Positions 1 through 9,684 of a stretch of DNA of 53,081 nucleotides are shown one piece after another. This DNA is from Treponema sp. GTDB taxonomy: Bacteria; Spirochaetota; Spirochaetia; Treponematales; Treponemataceae. Each line of letters starts with the position of its first letter. Position 1 is the first letter of the stretch. A program made the position numbers and the translations under genes. The notes under the pieces are model-generated. The model saw only the letters and a list, made by a program, of their open reading frames with translations. It did no database searches and was not told where the DNA came from. The stretch spans positions 1 to 53,081 of the forward strand of contig JAEDCT010000014.1 of NCBI GenBank assembly GCA_016294035.1. The letters are read 5' to 3'.

Positions 1-83
1 AAAATGTTGCAATTTCTGACGGAAAACTGGGGAATTATTCTTTACAAGTTACCAATCAAGTGTCTTATATAAGTAGAAAACCG

Positions 84-1469
84 CTATTTCTTGTATGGGA
101 AGAATATCTGTGTAGCCTTGATTCTTTCAAGATGAACAAATGACCCCTTATGCCTTGAAATGAATTTTTCAATTGACATAACTTCTCCCTTTTCAAAGAC
201 AAAGCATCCGAACCTTCCCTTGTCATCAAAATATGGGAAAAAGACAGCACAATCATTGAACACAATTTCATCAGGTTTCTGTGCAGAGGGCTGTCTTATT
301 GCACCTAGAAAGAACCAGGAAGGCTCAGTAACAGCAAGCACATAGAGCATGGACTTTATTCTGTCTGTACTGTAGCCCGTATTCTTAATATATCCTACAG
401 AAGAAACAAGCTTGCCGTCTATCAAATCAGAGACAAAATAGTTGTGAATCACGTCAATTCCACCAGTCTCAAAAGTAACATCACGCCTTGTCCTTATTTC
501 CATGGCCTTTGCACCAAGGTTTCTTACCCAGTCAAGTGTAAAGAAAAGATTCCAGTCCTGGGACATAACTCCAGTTTTTCCAGTCTGGCTATAGTCAATT
601 GTAGGGCTTGTAAGATCCTTTAATTTTGTGCCGCGTCCAGTTGCCGGCTCCACAATACCATCAACAATCCATTTTACAAAACCTGCACCGGAAAGAAGAT
701 GTATATTCTTAAGATCAGGAACATAATCCTTTCCCTCGTCATCCTTACGTGTATATGGAAGGCCTGTGAAAATATCTATGAGCTGCCCCTTTTCATCATA
801 GCAGGTACTTGGATCATACTCGAAATTTCCAAGATTTTCCTTGATAACTGAGACCATATACAGGGAATCCCTGTACTGGCCCGGCACTACCTGAATTTTA
901 TCCCAGGGGAGAGAAGTCTTTGTCCACCTTCTAACATCCTGAAACGATGCAGAATAAAGCTTTGTGAATGGAACTCCAACAGGAACAGAACGTGCAAGAT
1001 ATGAACCAAAAACAACAAGATCAACATAGGTTTTGTTTTTCATGGGTCTGAACTCAATGTGAACATCAGAGTCAGGATTGAAATACCATTCGATTTTTGT
1101 GGACTCCTCAGTTTTCTTGTTTCTGTACAAAACCCAGCTTCCGGCAGCACCCTTTGGATAGATTTGAGCCTTGACTGTCCTTACAGAATCTCCATTCCTG
1201 AGTTCCATGTCCATTTTTGTTTCAGGAGCCAGAACAATGGCAAAGTCCCTGTCATTTTCCTCAAGCCTTACCTGAAACCTGGTACCAACATTATTGACAA
1301 TAATTTCATCACTTTTGTTTCGAAGGGTTGAAAGAGGAGCCATGAGCCAGCTTCCAGTAATTCTGGACCTGATTTCCTGAGAAGAAGGGATTTTCATTTC
1401 GTTGTATTCACCCCATGCAAAAGCACAAAGTCCAAAAAGTCCCAGAAACGCAAAAATCAACTTCTTCAT
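84..1469 (-). CDS. Secreted protein of unknown function
   Basis: A 461-residue protein that I do not assign to a named family. It opens with a clear signal peptide: a Lys pair, a hydrophobic Leu/Phe/Ala stretch, and probable cleavage near AFAWG at about residue 20. It therefore acts in the periplasm or on the cell surface. The body is rich in beta-type segments and aromatic residues with no obvious catalytic motif. The ATG at 1469 is chosen because GGAG lies 7 bases upstream; a TTG two codons earlier is less likely. It lies about 40 bases downstream of the large activase gene on the same strand, so the two may be cotranscribed, but nothing in the sequence links their functions. Gene call is firm, function unknown. 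Confidence 0.8.
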   Translation of the reverse strand: MKKLIFAFLGLFGLCAFAWGEYNEMKIPSSQEIRSRITGSWLMAPLSTLRNKSDEIIVNNVGTRFQVRLEENDRDFAIVLAPETKMDMELRNGDSVRTVKAQIYPKGAAGSWVLYRNKKTEESTKIEWYFNPDSDVHIEFRPMKNKTYVDLVVFGSYLARSVPVGVPFTKLYSASFQDVRRWTKTSLPWDKIQVVPGQYRDSLYMVSVIKENLGNFEYDPSTCYDEKGQLIDIFTGLPYTRKDDEGKDYVPDLKNIHLLSGAGFVKWIVDGIVEPATGRGTKLKDLTSPTIDYSQTGKTGVMSQDWNLFFTLDWVRNLGAKAMEIRTRRDVTFETGGIDVIHNYFVSDLIDGKLVSSVGYIKNTGYSTDRIKSMLYVLAVTEPSWFFLGAIRQPSAQKPDEIVFNDCAVFFPYFDDKGRFGCFVFEKGEVMSIEKFISRHKGSFVHLERIKATQIFFPYKK

Positions 1470-1511
1470 AAACAAACTCCAAAAACCTTAGAATACAATT
1501 ACCTGCCGGAA

Positions 1512-4500
1512 TCAGACAGCTCCCATAGCACCTTCGGCAAGTTTGATTTCAGGCTTTACAACAGACTTGTCAGGATTATGGATCATTCCATCTGACTGCT
1601 CATCCGGATGCTTTCCTGCAGGTGCATTGCTCAACAAAAGCTTGAGGCGGTTAAGCTGATTAACTTCGCTTGAACCAGGATCAAAGTCAATTGCACTGAT
1701 ATTTGATTCAGGGTATCTTCTGCGCAGTTCCTTGATCATTCCTTTTCCGGTAACGTGGTTAGGAAGACATGCAAAAGGCTGAACGCAGGCAATACTTGGA
1801 ACACCAGAGTGAATGAGTTCTACCATTTCAGCAGTAAGGAACCAGCCTTCACCAGTAATATTTCCAAGCTGGACAATATCATCAACACCATCCATCAAGT
1901 CATAGATTACTGAAGGTGCCTCAAAACGACGGCTCTTTCTCAGACACTTCTTGATGTAGCTTCTGTATGTTTCAAGGAACCATACAAGACGTCTTGCATT
2001 CTTTTCTGTTTTCTTAGGGAATGCAAGTTTTTCATGCCTGAATATTCCAGTGCTGAATGTGTAGAAAAGGAAGTCAGCAAGATCCGGCATGACACACTCT
2101 GCTCCCTCACGCTCAATTACATTGACGATATCATTGTTTGCTGTCGGATGGAACTTAACGAGGATTTCTCCTACAACACCGACCCTAGGCTTCTTCACAG
2201 GAAGCAAAGGAAGATTGTCAAAATCACGGACAATACCGCGGATAATACTCTTGTACTTCAGGGTTGAAAGTGACTTCATTGAATCCTCACATCGCTTTGA
2301 CCATTTTTCATAGAGAGCATTTGCACTTCCCTTTTCTGCCTCATAAGGTCTTGTTCTGTAAAGAACTCTCATGAGAAGGTCACCCAACATGATGGATCTC
2401 ATACATCTTGTGAGCATTGGGAGTGTAATCTTCCATCCAGGATTCTTTTCAAATCCAAGTGCATTGAGGGAAATGACAGGAACATGAGAGAATCCTGCAT
2501 CATTCAGGGCACGACGGATAAATCCAATATAGTTAGTGGCACGACATCCACCACCAGTCTGGGTAATTAGAAGGCTCGTATTGTTAATGTCATACTCACC
2601 GCTTTGAAGTGCAGAAATCATCTGACCGGCGACAAGAATTGACGGATAGCAGGCATCATTGTTTACATACTTCAAGCCAACTTCAACAGCAGTAGGATCG
2701 ATTGACTTAAGGATGACAAACCTGTATCCGGAAGCCTCAAAAGCCTTCTGAAGAATCCTGAAATGAATCGGACTCATCTGAGGAGCAATGATTGTGTGTG
2801 TCTTTTTCATTTCCTTTTCGAAGATCTTTCTCTTGTATGCAGCACTTCGAACAGTCAGCTTAACGCGGTTTCTTTCCCGGGCACGGACTGCAGCAATGAG
2901 GGATCTGATTCGAATGCGAACGGCTCCAAGATTTGATCCTTCATCAATCTTAATGAGGGTATACATTCGGCTCTTGGACTTCATGATTTCATCAACCTGG
3001 TCTGCTGTTACGGCATCAAGCCCACATCCAAATGAAGTAAGCTGGACCATCTCAATGTTTGCCATTTCACTGACAAATGCAGCAGCACGATAAAGCCTGT
3101 TATGGTAAGACCACTGGTCAATAACTCGCAGAGGTCTTTCAATTTTTCCAAGATGACATACTGAGTCTTCGGTAAACACAGCCATTCCAAGACCATTGAT
3201 CATTTCCGGAATACCATGGTTAATCTCAGGATCAAGGTGATATGGACGCCCAGCAAGAACAATACCATTTGCACCACGGCGGATTGTTTCCTCAAGGGCT
3301 TCCTCACCGTGCTCCATCACCTCACGCTTGAATTTCTCCTGCTCAGCCCAGGCCTCATCAAGGGCAGAAAGAATCTTTTCCCTGGAAAGACTCTTAAACA
3401 CTGGAAGAAGTTCCTCACACAGGCGTTCACCAAGTCTGGGTTTGTCATATATTGGAAGGAACGGATTAAGGAATGTTATGGAATCATCCTGACGAAGAGA
3501 TTCAATATTGTTTCTGAGTACCTCAGGATAGCTTGTTACGATAGGACAGTTGTAGTGATTTCCTGCACCGGCATCTTCCTTTCTTTCATAAGGAATACAC
3601 GGGTAGAAAATAAATTTCACTCCCTGATTGATAAGGCTTTCAATATGTCCGTGAGAAATTTTTCCAGGATAGCATACTGACTCTGACGGAATAGTCTCAA
3701 GCCCCTTTTCATAGACTGCACGGCTTGATCTTGGTGAAAGGCGAACCCTGAATCCCATTTTTGTGAAGAAAGTAAACCACAAAGGATAGTTTTCATACAT
3801 GTTCAGAACTCTTGGAAGGCCAACATCTCCCATAGGGGCATCCTCTTTCTTGAGAGGAACATAGCTGAACAGTCTCTTGTATTTCCATTCAAAAAGGTTT
3901 GGAAGATTCTTACCGTCATCCTCACCATTGATTGTATTGTTCTTGTTGCTTGCATCAACTATGCTTGACTTCTTTTCTTCATCAAGCTCAGCACCGCGCT
4001 CACATCTGTTTCCCGTAATGAACTTGCGGATAGTCTTCTTACCATTTGCTCCATCAGAATTCTGAGTTGAGAATGAGTTGATTGTAAGAAGACAGTTATT
4101 TGAACACTTGCCGCATCTTCTCAGCTCAAGGGAAACATCAAATGTCTCAAGCTGATCAAGAGTTGCAATGTTTGACTTAACGAACTTAGGAGTCTGATCC
4201 GGATCATCAGGCTTTGGACGGCGAAGATCTTCCCACTGGTCCTGAGCAATGAGTGCAGAACCATAGGCACCCATGAGCCCCGCAACATCCGGACGGAATA
4301 CATTCACACCGGCGATTTTCTCAAAGGCACGAAGAACGGCATCATTATTGAAAGTACCACCCTGAACCACAACCTTTGTACCAATGTCACTTGCCTTTCT
4401 GAGCTTAATAACCTTGAAAAGTGCATTCTTGATAACTGAATATGAAAGACCTGCCGAAATATCTGCAACTTCAGCACCTTCCTTCTGAGCCTGCTTAACA

Positions 4501-6074
4501 CGGGAATTCATGAATACAGTACATCGGGTACCCAAATCAACAGGATTCTTTGCAAGAAGAGCGATCTTTGAGAAATCCTGAACACTCATTCCCATTGTGC
4601 GGGCAAAGTTGTCGAGGAAAGAACCACAACCTGCAGAGCATGCCTCATTAAGCTGAATGCTTACAATGGCACCATCCTTCATGCGAAGGCACTTCATGTC
4701 CTGTCCACCAATATCAAGAAGGAATTCAACTCCAGGAACAAAGAAATCGGCAGCACGATAGTGAGTGATAGTCTCTACTTCACCGGCATCAACACCAAGA
4801 GCAGCCTGGAACAAAGCTTCTCCATAACCTGTTGAAACGGCTCTGGCAATATAGCAGTCCTTCGGAATGATCTTGTAAAGCTGCTTAAGAACCCTAACTG
4901 CAAGATCCACGGGATTTCCTGCATTAACATCATAGAATCTCCACAGAATGCGTCCCTTTGTATCTGTAAGAACAGCCTTTGTTGTTGTGGATCCGGCATC
5001 AAGGCCAAGAAACACAGGTCCCGTTGTTTCTTCCAGTTTGCCCACAAGAGCCTTTTCCTGTGAATGCCTGTGATTGAATTCCTCAAGTTCTGCCTCATTC
5101 TGGAAAAGAGGATCAAGTCTCTGGACTTCCTGCATTTCTGCGCCCACAAGATTCTTGAGGCTTTCACGGAATTCCTCGATTGTAGGAAACCTGTTTGACT
5201 TTGAGTTCTTTGGTGCATTTGGAGAAATTTCCCTCTCTGCTGAATATGCTGCTCCCGATGCTACAAAAAGCTGGGAGTTTTCAGGAACTATCTGTTCCTC
5301 ATCCTTAAGCTTGAGGGTAACAACGAATCTCTGCCTGAGCTGATCAAGGAAGTGCAACGGGCCTCCAAGGAATGCAACATTTCCGCGGATAGGCTTTCCG
5401 CAGGCAAGCCCCGAAATAGTCTGGGTTACCATAGCCTGGAAAATGGAAGCCGCAATATCTTCTCTACGGGCCCCCTCGTTGATGAGAGGCTGAACGTCTG
5501 TCTTTGCAAAAACACCGCAGCGAGCAGCAATTGGATAGATTGTAGTGGCACCGCGTGCAAGCTCGTTGAGTCCGGAGGCATCCGTTTCAAGAAGAGCAGC
5601 CATCTGGTCAATGAAGGCTCCCGTACCGCCGGCACAGGTTCCATTCATTCTCTGCTCCACGCCTCCCTTGAAATATGTAATCTTGGCATCTTCACCACCA
5701 AGCTCAATGACAACGTCTGTCTGTGGAATGATTTTGCGTACAGCTGTAGTTGCCGCAACAACTTCCTGGATGAAAGGTATGTCAAGCCACTGGGAAACAG
5801 AGAATCCTCCGGATCCTGTAACCTTAAGCGAAAGTGTCTGGTTCTTCCCCATTGGAAGCTTTTTCTCAAGTTCATCAAAAGCACGGTTTGCAACTGTAAT
5901 GATGGTGCTCCTAATGTCTGCTCTGTGTCTCTCATATGCACCGTACAAAAGCTCGTCATTGTCCCCAAGAGCCACAACCTTTACTGTCGTGGAACCAACG
6001 TCAATACCAATGCGGATAGGTTTTACGACTGGCTTCAATGACGAATCAATTACAATATTTTCCATAACTATCAT
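1512..6074 (-). CDS. Acyl-CoA dehydratase activase-related fusion protein (BadF/BadG type, DUF2229)
   Basis: A 1520-residue protein with two tandem ASKHA-fold ATPase modules of the 2-hydroxyglutaryl-CoA dehydratase activator family. Module 1 (about 20-280) has GIDVGSTT, the GGEDAKI motif and Cys147 in NGTCAGGTG. Module 2 (about 350-620) has GLDAGSTTTK, DIGGQDMK and NEACSAGCGS. These cysteines are where the known activases bind a bridging 4Fe-4S cluster. A cysteine motif RRCGKCSNNC follows, then a DUF2229-type region and an HgdB/FldB-like reductase region to about 1450. In the family, ATP hydrolysis drives low-potential electron transfer onto an Fe-S protein; the substrate of these giant fusions is not established. 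No separate dehydratase subunits are seen nearby. ATG at 6074 is used; an ATG at 6065 is possible. Confidence 0.88.
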   Translation of the reverse strand: MIVMENIVIDSSLKPVVKPIRIGIDVGSTTVKVVALGDNDELLYGAYERHRADIRSTIITVANRAFDELEKKLPMGKNQTLSLKVTGSGGFSVSQWLDIPFIQEVVAATTAVRKIIPQTDVVIELGGEDAKITYFKGGVEQRMNGTCAGGTGAFIDQMAALLETDASGLNELARGATTIYPIAARCGVFAKTDVQPLINEGARREDIAASIFQAMVTQTISGLACGKPIRGNVAFLGGPLHFLDQLRQRFVVTLKLKDEEQIVPENSQLFVASGAAYSAEREISPNAPKNSKSNRFPTIEEFRESLKNLVGAEMQEVQRLDPLFQNEAELEEFNHRHSQEKALVGKLEETTGPVFLGLDAGSTTTKAVLTDTKGRILWRFYDVNAGNPVDLAVRVLKQLYKIIPKDCYIARAVSTGYGEALFQAALGVDAGEVETITHYRAADFFVPGVEFLLDIGGQDMKCLRMKDGAIVSIQLNEACSAGCGSFLDNFARTMGMSVQDFSKIALLAKNPVDLGTRCTVFMNSRVKQAQKEGAEVADISAGLSYSVIKNALFKVIKLRKASDIGTKVVVQGGTFNNDAVLRAFEKIAGVNVFRPDVAGLMGAYGSALIAQDQWEDLRRPKPDDPDQTPKFVKSNIATLDQLETFDVSLELRRCGKCSNNCLLTINSFSTQNSDGANGKKTIRKFITGNRCERGAELDEEKKSSIVDASNKNNTINGEDDGKNLPNLFEWKYKRLFSYVPLKKEDAPMGDVGLPRVLNMYENYPLWFTFFTKMGFRVRLSPRSSRAVYEKGLETIPSESVCYPGKISHGHIESLINQGVKFIFYPCIPYERKEDAGAGNHYNCPIVTSYPEVLRNNIESLRQDDSITFLNPFLPIYDKPRLGERLCEELLPVFKSLSREKILSALDEAWAEQEKFKREVMEHGEEALEETIRRGANGIVLAGRPYHLDPEINHGIPEMINGLGMAVFTEDSVCHLGKIERPLRVIDQWSYHNRLYRAAAFVSEMANIEMVQLTSFGCGLDAVTADQVDEIMKSKSRMYTLIKIDEGSNLGAVRIRIRSLIAAVRARERNRVKLTVRSAAYKRKIFEKEMKKTHTIIAPQMSPIHFRILQKAFEASGYRFVILKSIDPTAVEVGLKYVNNDACYPSILVAGQMISALQSGEYDINNTSLLITQTGGGCRATNYIGFIRRALNDAGFSHVPVISLNALGFEKNPGWKITLPMLTRCMRSIMLGDLLMRVLYRTRPYEAEKGSANALYEKWSKRCEDSMKSLSTLKYKSIIRGIVRDFDNLPLLPVKKPRVGVVGEILVKFHPTANNDIVNVIEREGAECVMPDLADFLFYTFSTGIFRHEKLAFPKKTEKNARRLVWFLETYRSYIKKCLRKSRRFEAPSVIYDLMDGVDDIVQLGNITGEGWFLTAEMVELIHSGVPSIACVQPFACLPNHVTGKGMIKELRRRYPESNISAIDFDPGSSEVNQLNRLKLLLSNAPAGKHPDEQSDGMIHNPDKSVVKPEIKLAEGAMGAV

Positions 6075-6214
6075 GCACCTTTCTCTTGATGTGTCTATCT
6101 GGGGGAATTCCTAAACCATCAGATTACAGGAGACCCCACCTTTTTGCTAATTAGTAGAACAAAGTCAAATTGTAGTATATAGTAAAATAAAATTATACTC
6201 AAGGCAACAAATCT

Positions 6215-7315
6215 ATGAAGGAAAACAACGACTACCTGACAACGCAACTCATAACCTACATCGGAAACAAGCGCATCCTCATAGGCCAGATACAAAAAGA
6301 AGTCGAAGGAATCTGCAGGAAACTGGGCAGAAAGAAACTTGTATGTGCAGACCTGTTTTCCGGATCAGGAGTCGTGGCCCGAATGCTCAAGCAGTACTCC
6401 TCTACAATCATTGTCAATGACCTTGAAAACTACTCAAGAATACTTGCATCATGCTACCTGTCCAACAAGAAGGATTTTGACCAAGAACGATACTTTGAGT
6501 GCCGGAATGCCATTGAAAGGGATTTTTTCAACACAAAGACCCCGGGAATCATATGCGCCAACTATGCCCCGAAAGACACAAACAACGTGCTTCCGGGAGA
6601 AAGAGCCTTCTACACGAGGGAAAACGCCGAGAGAATCGACACCTACAGGCATCTCATAGACATCCATGCAGACCAGAACATGAAGGATTTCTTTCTGGCA
6701 CCTCTTCTGACAGAAGCATCCATACACGTAAACACCAGCGGAGTATTCAAGGGATTCTACAAGGATAAATCCACGGGAACAGGATGCTTTGGTGGCACAG
6801 GAAAGAATGCACTTTCTCGAATAATGGGACAGATAGAACTTCCCGTTCCTGTTTTCAGCAATTTTTCTTCAAAAATGGATATTTACCAGAAAGACACTGT
6901 TCTTTTGTCGTCTGAACTGAGGAAAATTGACATTGCATACCTGGATCCGCCATACAATCAGCATCCCTACGGCTCAAATTACTTCATGCTGAACATAATT
7001 GCCGCTAATTCCATGCCGGACGCAAGAATCAGCAAGGTATCGGGCATTCCAAGCAACTGGAACAGGTCAAAATTCAACAAAAGAGCCTATGCCCTCGAAA
7101 GCATGGAAAAAATCATTTCAAGCCTGGACGCAAAATACACCATCGTTTCATACAACAGCGAAGGTTTCATAGGTTTTGACGAGATGAAAAGCATGCTCAG
7201 GAAATATGGTGCCGTAAAAACCGTGGAAATCCAGTACAATACATTTCGTGGCAGCCGAAACCTCAAGAACCGGGACATTCACGTAAGCGAGTATCTTTTT
7301 GTGCTTGAAAAGTAA
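6215..7315 (+). CDS. D12-class N6-adenine DNA methyltransferase, orphan
   Basis: A 366-residue methyltransferase. The N-terminal YIGNKR segment is typical of D12-class (Dam-like, alpha-group) enzymes. SAM-binding motif I is ADLFSGSG near residue 45, and the catalytic motif IV is DPPY near residue 245, consistent with N6 methylation of adenine. Length is somewhat above the roughly 280 residues of Dam, with an extra central segment that probably includes target recognition. No restriction endonuclease gene adjoins it: neighbours are the divergent activase fusion and convergent ilvE. It is therefore either a solitary epigenetic methylase or a relic of a restriction system. A promoter-like TTGTAG-18-TATACT lies at 6170-6199. 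Target sequence cannot be read from the protein. Confidence 0.88.
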   Translation: MKENNDYLTTQLITYIGNKRILIGQIQKEVEGICRKLGRKKLVCADLFSGSGVVARMLKQYSSTIIVNDLENYSRILASCYLSNKKDFDQERYFECRNAIERDFFNTKTPGIICANYAPKDTNNVLPGERAFYTRENAERIDTYRHLIDIHADQNMKDFFLAPLLTEASIHVNTSGVFKGFYKDKSTGTGCFGGTGKNALSRIMGQIELPVPVFSNFSSKMDIYQKDTVLLSSELRKIDIAYLDPPYNQHPYGSNYFMLNIIAANSMPDARISKVSGIPSNWNRSKFNKRAYALESMEKIISSLDAKYTIVSYNSEGFIGFDEMKSMLRKYGAVKTVEIQYNTFRGSRNLKNRDIHVSEYLFVLEK

Positions 7316-7396
7316 ATGAAAAAAGGGACTTCCAGGAAATACTTTGTCATTCATCAATCTTCTGATTTTCAAAGTCCCAGCCATTTTATTGCGGGC

Positions 7397-7443
7397 AAAA
7401 AAAAATCCCCCGGCAGCCTGAAACCACCAGACCATCCGGAGGA
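7397..7443 (-). terminator. Intrinsic terminator of ilvE
   Basis: On the minus strand, an 8-base stem (7436-7443 pairing with 7406-7413, one mismatch) is followed by a run of nine T (A run 7397-7405 on the plus strand). It lies just after the ilvE stop and between two convergent genes. Confidence 0.6.
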
Positions 7444-7479
7444 CTAAATTATGAATTATGCATTATAAATTATTAACTA

Positions 7480-8502
7480 TTACTTGATTTCAACAACCCA
7501 GCCTTCTGGTCCCTTTACGGTTCCCATCTGGATGCCTGTCAAAGTCTCGCGGAGCTTCTGCATTACAGGACCGATGTTTTCCATTCCGCTTGGAAGCATG
7601 ATTGACTTTCCGTGGTCATCAATCTGTCCGATTGGAGAAATAACGGCTGCAGTACCGCAAAGACCGCATTCTACGAACTTCTTGAGTTCCTTCTTGTTTA
7701 CCTTGCGTTCTTCAACCTTCATGCCAAGGATGTCCTTTGCAACTGTAATCAAAGAGCGGCGTGTGATTGAAGGAAGGATTGAACCAGACTTTGGAGTAAT
7801 GAGAGTACCCTTCTTGTCAACGAAGAGAATGTTTGCTCCACCAGTTTCTTCAATATAAGTATGTGTTGCAGGGTCTGTGTACATGTTTTCTGCATATCCG
7901 CAGTTGTGTGCGTCTACGATGTTGTAAAGTGACATAGCGTAGTTGAGACCGGCCTTGATGTCACCTGTTCCATGAGGAGCTGCACGGTCGCGGTCAGAAA
8001 TGCGAACCTTGATAGGCTTTACTCCGCCCTTGAAATATGGTCCTACTGGAGTTACAAGAATTCTGAACTGGAATTCTGTAGCAGGCTTAACACCGATAAC
8101 TGCATTTGAACCGAACATGAATGGACGGATGTAGAGTGTAGCGCCGCTTCCGTAAGGTGGAACATAGTCAAGGTTAGCCTTAACGACATCGATTACAGCC
8201 TGAATGAATTTTTCCTTAGGGAACACTGGCATTTCAAGGCGTGTGCAGCTGTCTGCCATGCGGTCTGCATTAAGGTCCGGGCGGAATGTAACCACCTTTC
8301 CGTCTGAAGTTGTATATGCCTTAAGTCCTTCAAAACATGTCTGTGCATACTGAAGAACACAGGCACATTCGCTCATTGTGATTGAGTGGTCAGAAGTAAG
8401 AGTTCCTTCATCCCATTTTCCGTCTTTCCAGTTTGCTACGAAACTCTTGTTTGTTTCCATGTAGCCGAATGGTAAATTACCCCAATCAATGTCTTTTGCC
8501 AT
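7480..8502 (-). CDS. ilvE: Branched-chain amino acid aminotransferase
   Basis: A 340-residue PLP enzyme of fold type IV, the long (type II) branched-chain aminotransferase form related to mitochondrial BCAT. It transfers amino groups between Leu/Ile/Val and 2-oxoglutarate. Supporting segments are the FEGLKAY block near residue 70, the GSGATLYIRPFMFGSN block, the LNYAMSLYN block carrying the region of the PLP lysine (KAGLNYA), and the C-terminal EVFECGT-like ECGLCGTAAVISPIG. ATG at 8502 is preceded by GAGG 6 bases upstream, so the upstream in-frame extension is rejected. It is monocistronic, with its own terminator. A 19-base inverted repeat at 8559-8577, about 57 bases upstream, is a candidate operator. 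Confidence 0.93.
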   Translation of the reverse strand: MAKDIDWGNLPFGYMETNKSFVANWKDGKWDEGTLTSDHSITMSECACVLQYAQTCFEGLKAYTTSDGKVVTFRPDLNADRMADSCTRLEMPVFPKEKFIQAVIDVVKANLDYVPPYGSGATLYIRPFMFGSNAVIGVKPATEFQFRILVTPVGPYFKGGVKPIKVRISDRDRAAPHGTGDIKAGLNYAMSLYNIVDAHNCGYAENMYTDPATHTYIEETGGANILFVDKKGTLITPKSGSILPSITRRSLITVAKDILGMKVEERKVNKKELKKFVECGLCGTAAVISPIGQIDDHGKSIMLPSGMENIGPVMQKLRETLTGIQMGTVKGPEGWVVEIK

Positions 8503-8558
8503 AAAAAACCTCACTCGTCGGCACATCTATATGTCGAGCCATAATAATAGTTTAATTG

Positions 8559-8577
8559 ACTTTAATATAATTAAAGT
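8559..8577. promoter_or_regulatory. Candidate operator palindrome between ilvE and DUF368 gene
   Basis: ACTTTAAT-ATA-ATTAAAGT: perfect 8-base arms around a 3-base centre, in the divergent intergenic region. The dyad size fits a homodimeric repressor site. The cognate regulator is unknown, and AT-rich repeats can occur by chance. Confidence 0.4.
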
Positions 8578-8686
8578 TTTTGCACAATATACGCACCGTC
8601 CATTATTTCCCAAAAGCAGAATTTAAAGAAGAAAAACATATTTACATACAAGACTGCAAATGTTCTTTTTGTGTATGCATCCAAAA

Positions 8687-8715
8687 TTGAAATTATTTTG
8701 CATTCATTATATATT
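8687..8715 (+). promoter_or_regulatory. Promoter of DUF368 gene, leaderless layout
   Basis: TTGAAA (8687-8692), a 17-base spacer, and TATATT (8710-8715). The ATG follows after only 6 bases, where transcription would be expected to start. No Shine-Dalgarno is present. Confidence 0.65.
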
Positions 8716-8721
8716 GACCCA

Positions 8722-9600
8722 ATGAGCATCATTAAACTTTTTCTAATAGGAATTATAATCGGCATTGCAAACGTCATTCCCGGAGTATCCGGCGGCACAC
8801 TGATTGTCGTGTTCAACATCTACGACAAATTCATGGAATCCATCACCCTCAACGTGAAAAAACTTTGGGCAAACAAAGCCTTCCTGACACCACTTCTTTT
8901 GGGAATGGTATTTGGAATCCTTGTATTCTCCAAGCTCATTTCATATCTGTACGACAACTTCCCGCTCCAGACATTCTATGTTTTCACGGGACTGATTCTT
9001 GGATGCATTCCCCTCATTGCAGGATATGCATGGAAAACTGAACCTGCCGGAGAAAATGAATCAGAAAAAAAATCCCCTGCACGCATTGCAGTCCTTGCAG
9101 TTTTCTTCATTCTCGGACTGGCGGCAATCCTTTATTTTGCCTACATCAAGTCCAGGATGGGAACCAGCGTACCAGACACACAGGAAATTCCTGGCATCTC
9201 ACCCTTACTGGCACTAAAGCTCTTCCTTGCAGGACTTCTTGCAGCAGTTGCCATGGTCATCCCGGGAATTTCAGGCTCACTTCTCCTGCTCATCCTGGGA
9301 GTTTACACACTGATCCTTTCATCAATAGGAGCCTTCTTTGTTCCAGACACAATGATAAAGTCTGCACTTGTGCTGATGCCATTCGCTCTTGGAGTTCTTT
9401 CCGGCATTTTGGGAGGATCAAGACTCATATCAATCCTGCTGAAAAAATTCAAGAACCAGACTTACTCAGTTATCCTGGGACTCATTGTGGGATCCCTCGC
9501 AGTGACATTTCCGGGAGTTGGATTTGAGTCAGCCTCACAGTGCGTAGCCTGCATCTTATGCCTTATAGCGGGAACATCTCTTGCATTCTTCGGAAAATAA
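8722..9600 (+). CDS. DUF368 family membrane protein (putative polyprenyl-phosphate transporter)
   Basis: A 292-residue integral membrane protein with about eight hydrophobic segments. The family hallmark is present twice: NVIPGVSGGT near residue 20 and MVIPGISGSLLL near residue 175. This is the internal repeat of DUF368 proteins. Members of this family (PopT) have been reported as undecaprenyl-phosphate translocases that return the lipid carrier across the cytoplasmic membrane; that role here is by family only. The ATG at 8722 is chosen over an upstream in-frame start because the family begins right at this point and the promoter -10 box ends 6 bases before it. It lies upstream of a secreted TPR-like gene on the same strand, with an 84-base gap. 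Confidence 0.85.
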   Translation: MSIIKLFLIGIIIGIANVIPGVSGGTLIVVFNIYDKFMESITLNVKKLWANKAFLTPLLLGMVFGILVFSKLISYLYDNFPLQTFYVFTGLILGCIPLIAGYAWKTEPAGENESEKKSPARIAVLAVFFILGLAAILYFAYIKSRMGTSVPDTQEIPGISPLLALKLFLAGLLAAVAMVIPGISGSLLLLILGVYTLILSSIGAFFVPDTMIKSALVLMPFALGVLSGILGGSRLISILLKKFKNQTYSVILGLIVGSLAVTFPGVGFESASQCVACILCLIAGTSLAFFGK

Positions 9601-9684
9601 GTGAAATGCCAGTAACAAAACACTTTTCCATTGGTTTTACAAACAGAAGACAATAAAGACTTGCATATTTGGAGATTCAGGCCA

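Noticed and set aside
5352..6041. Long plus-strand frame opposite the activase gene
   Set aside because: It is antisense to a strongly conserved coding region and shows no recognisable domain or start signal.
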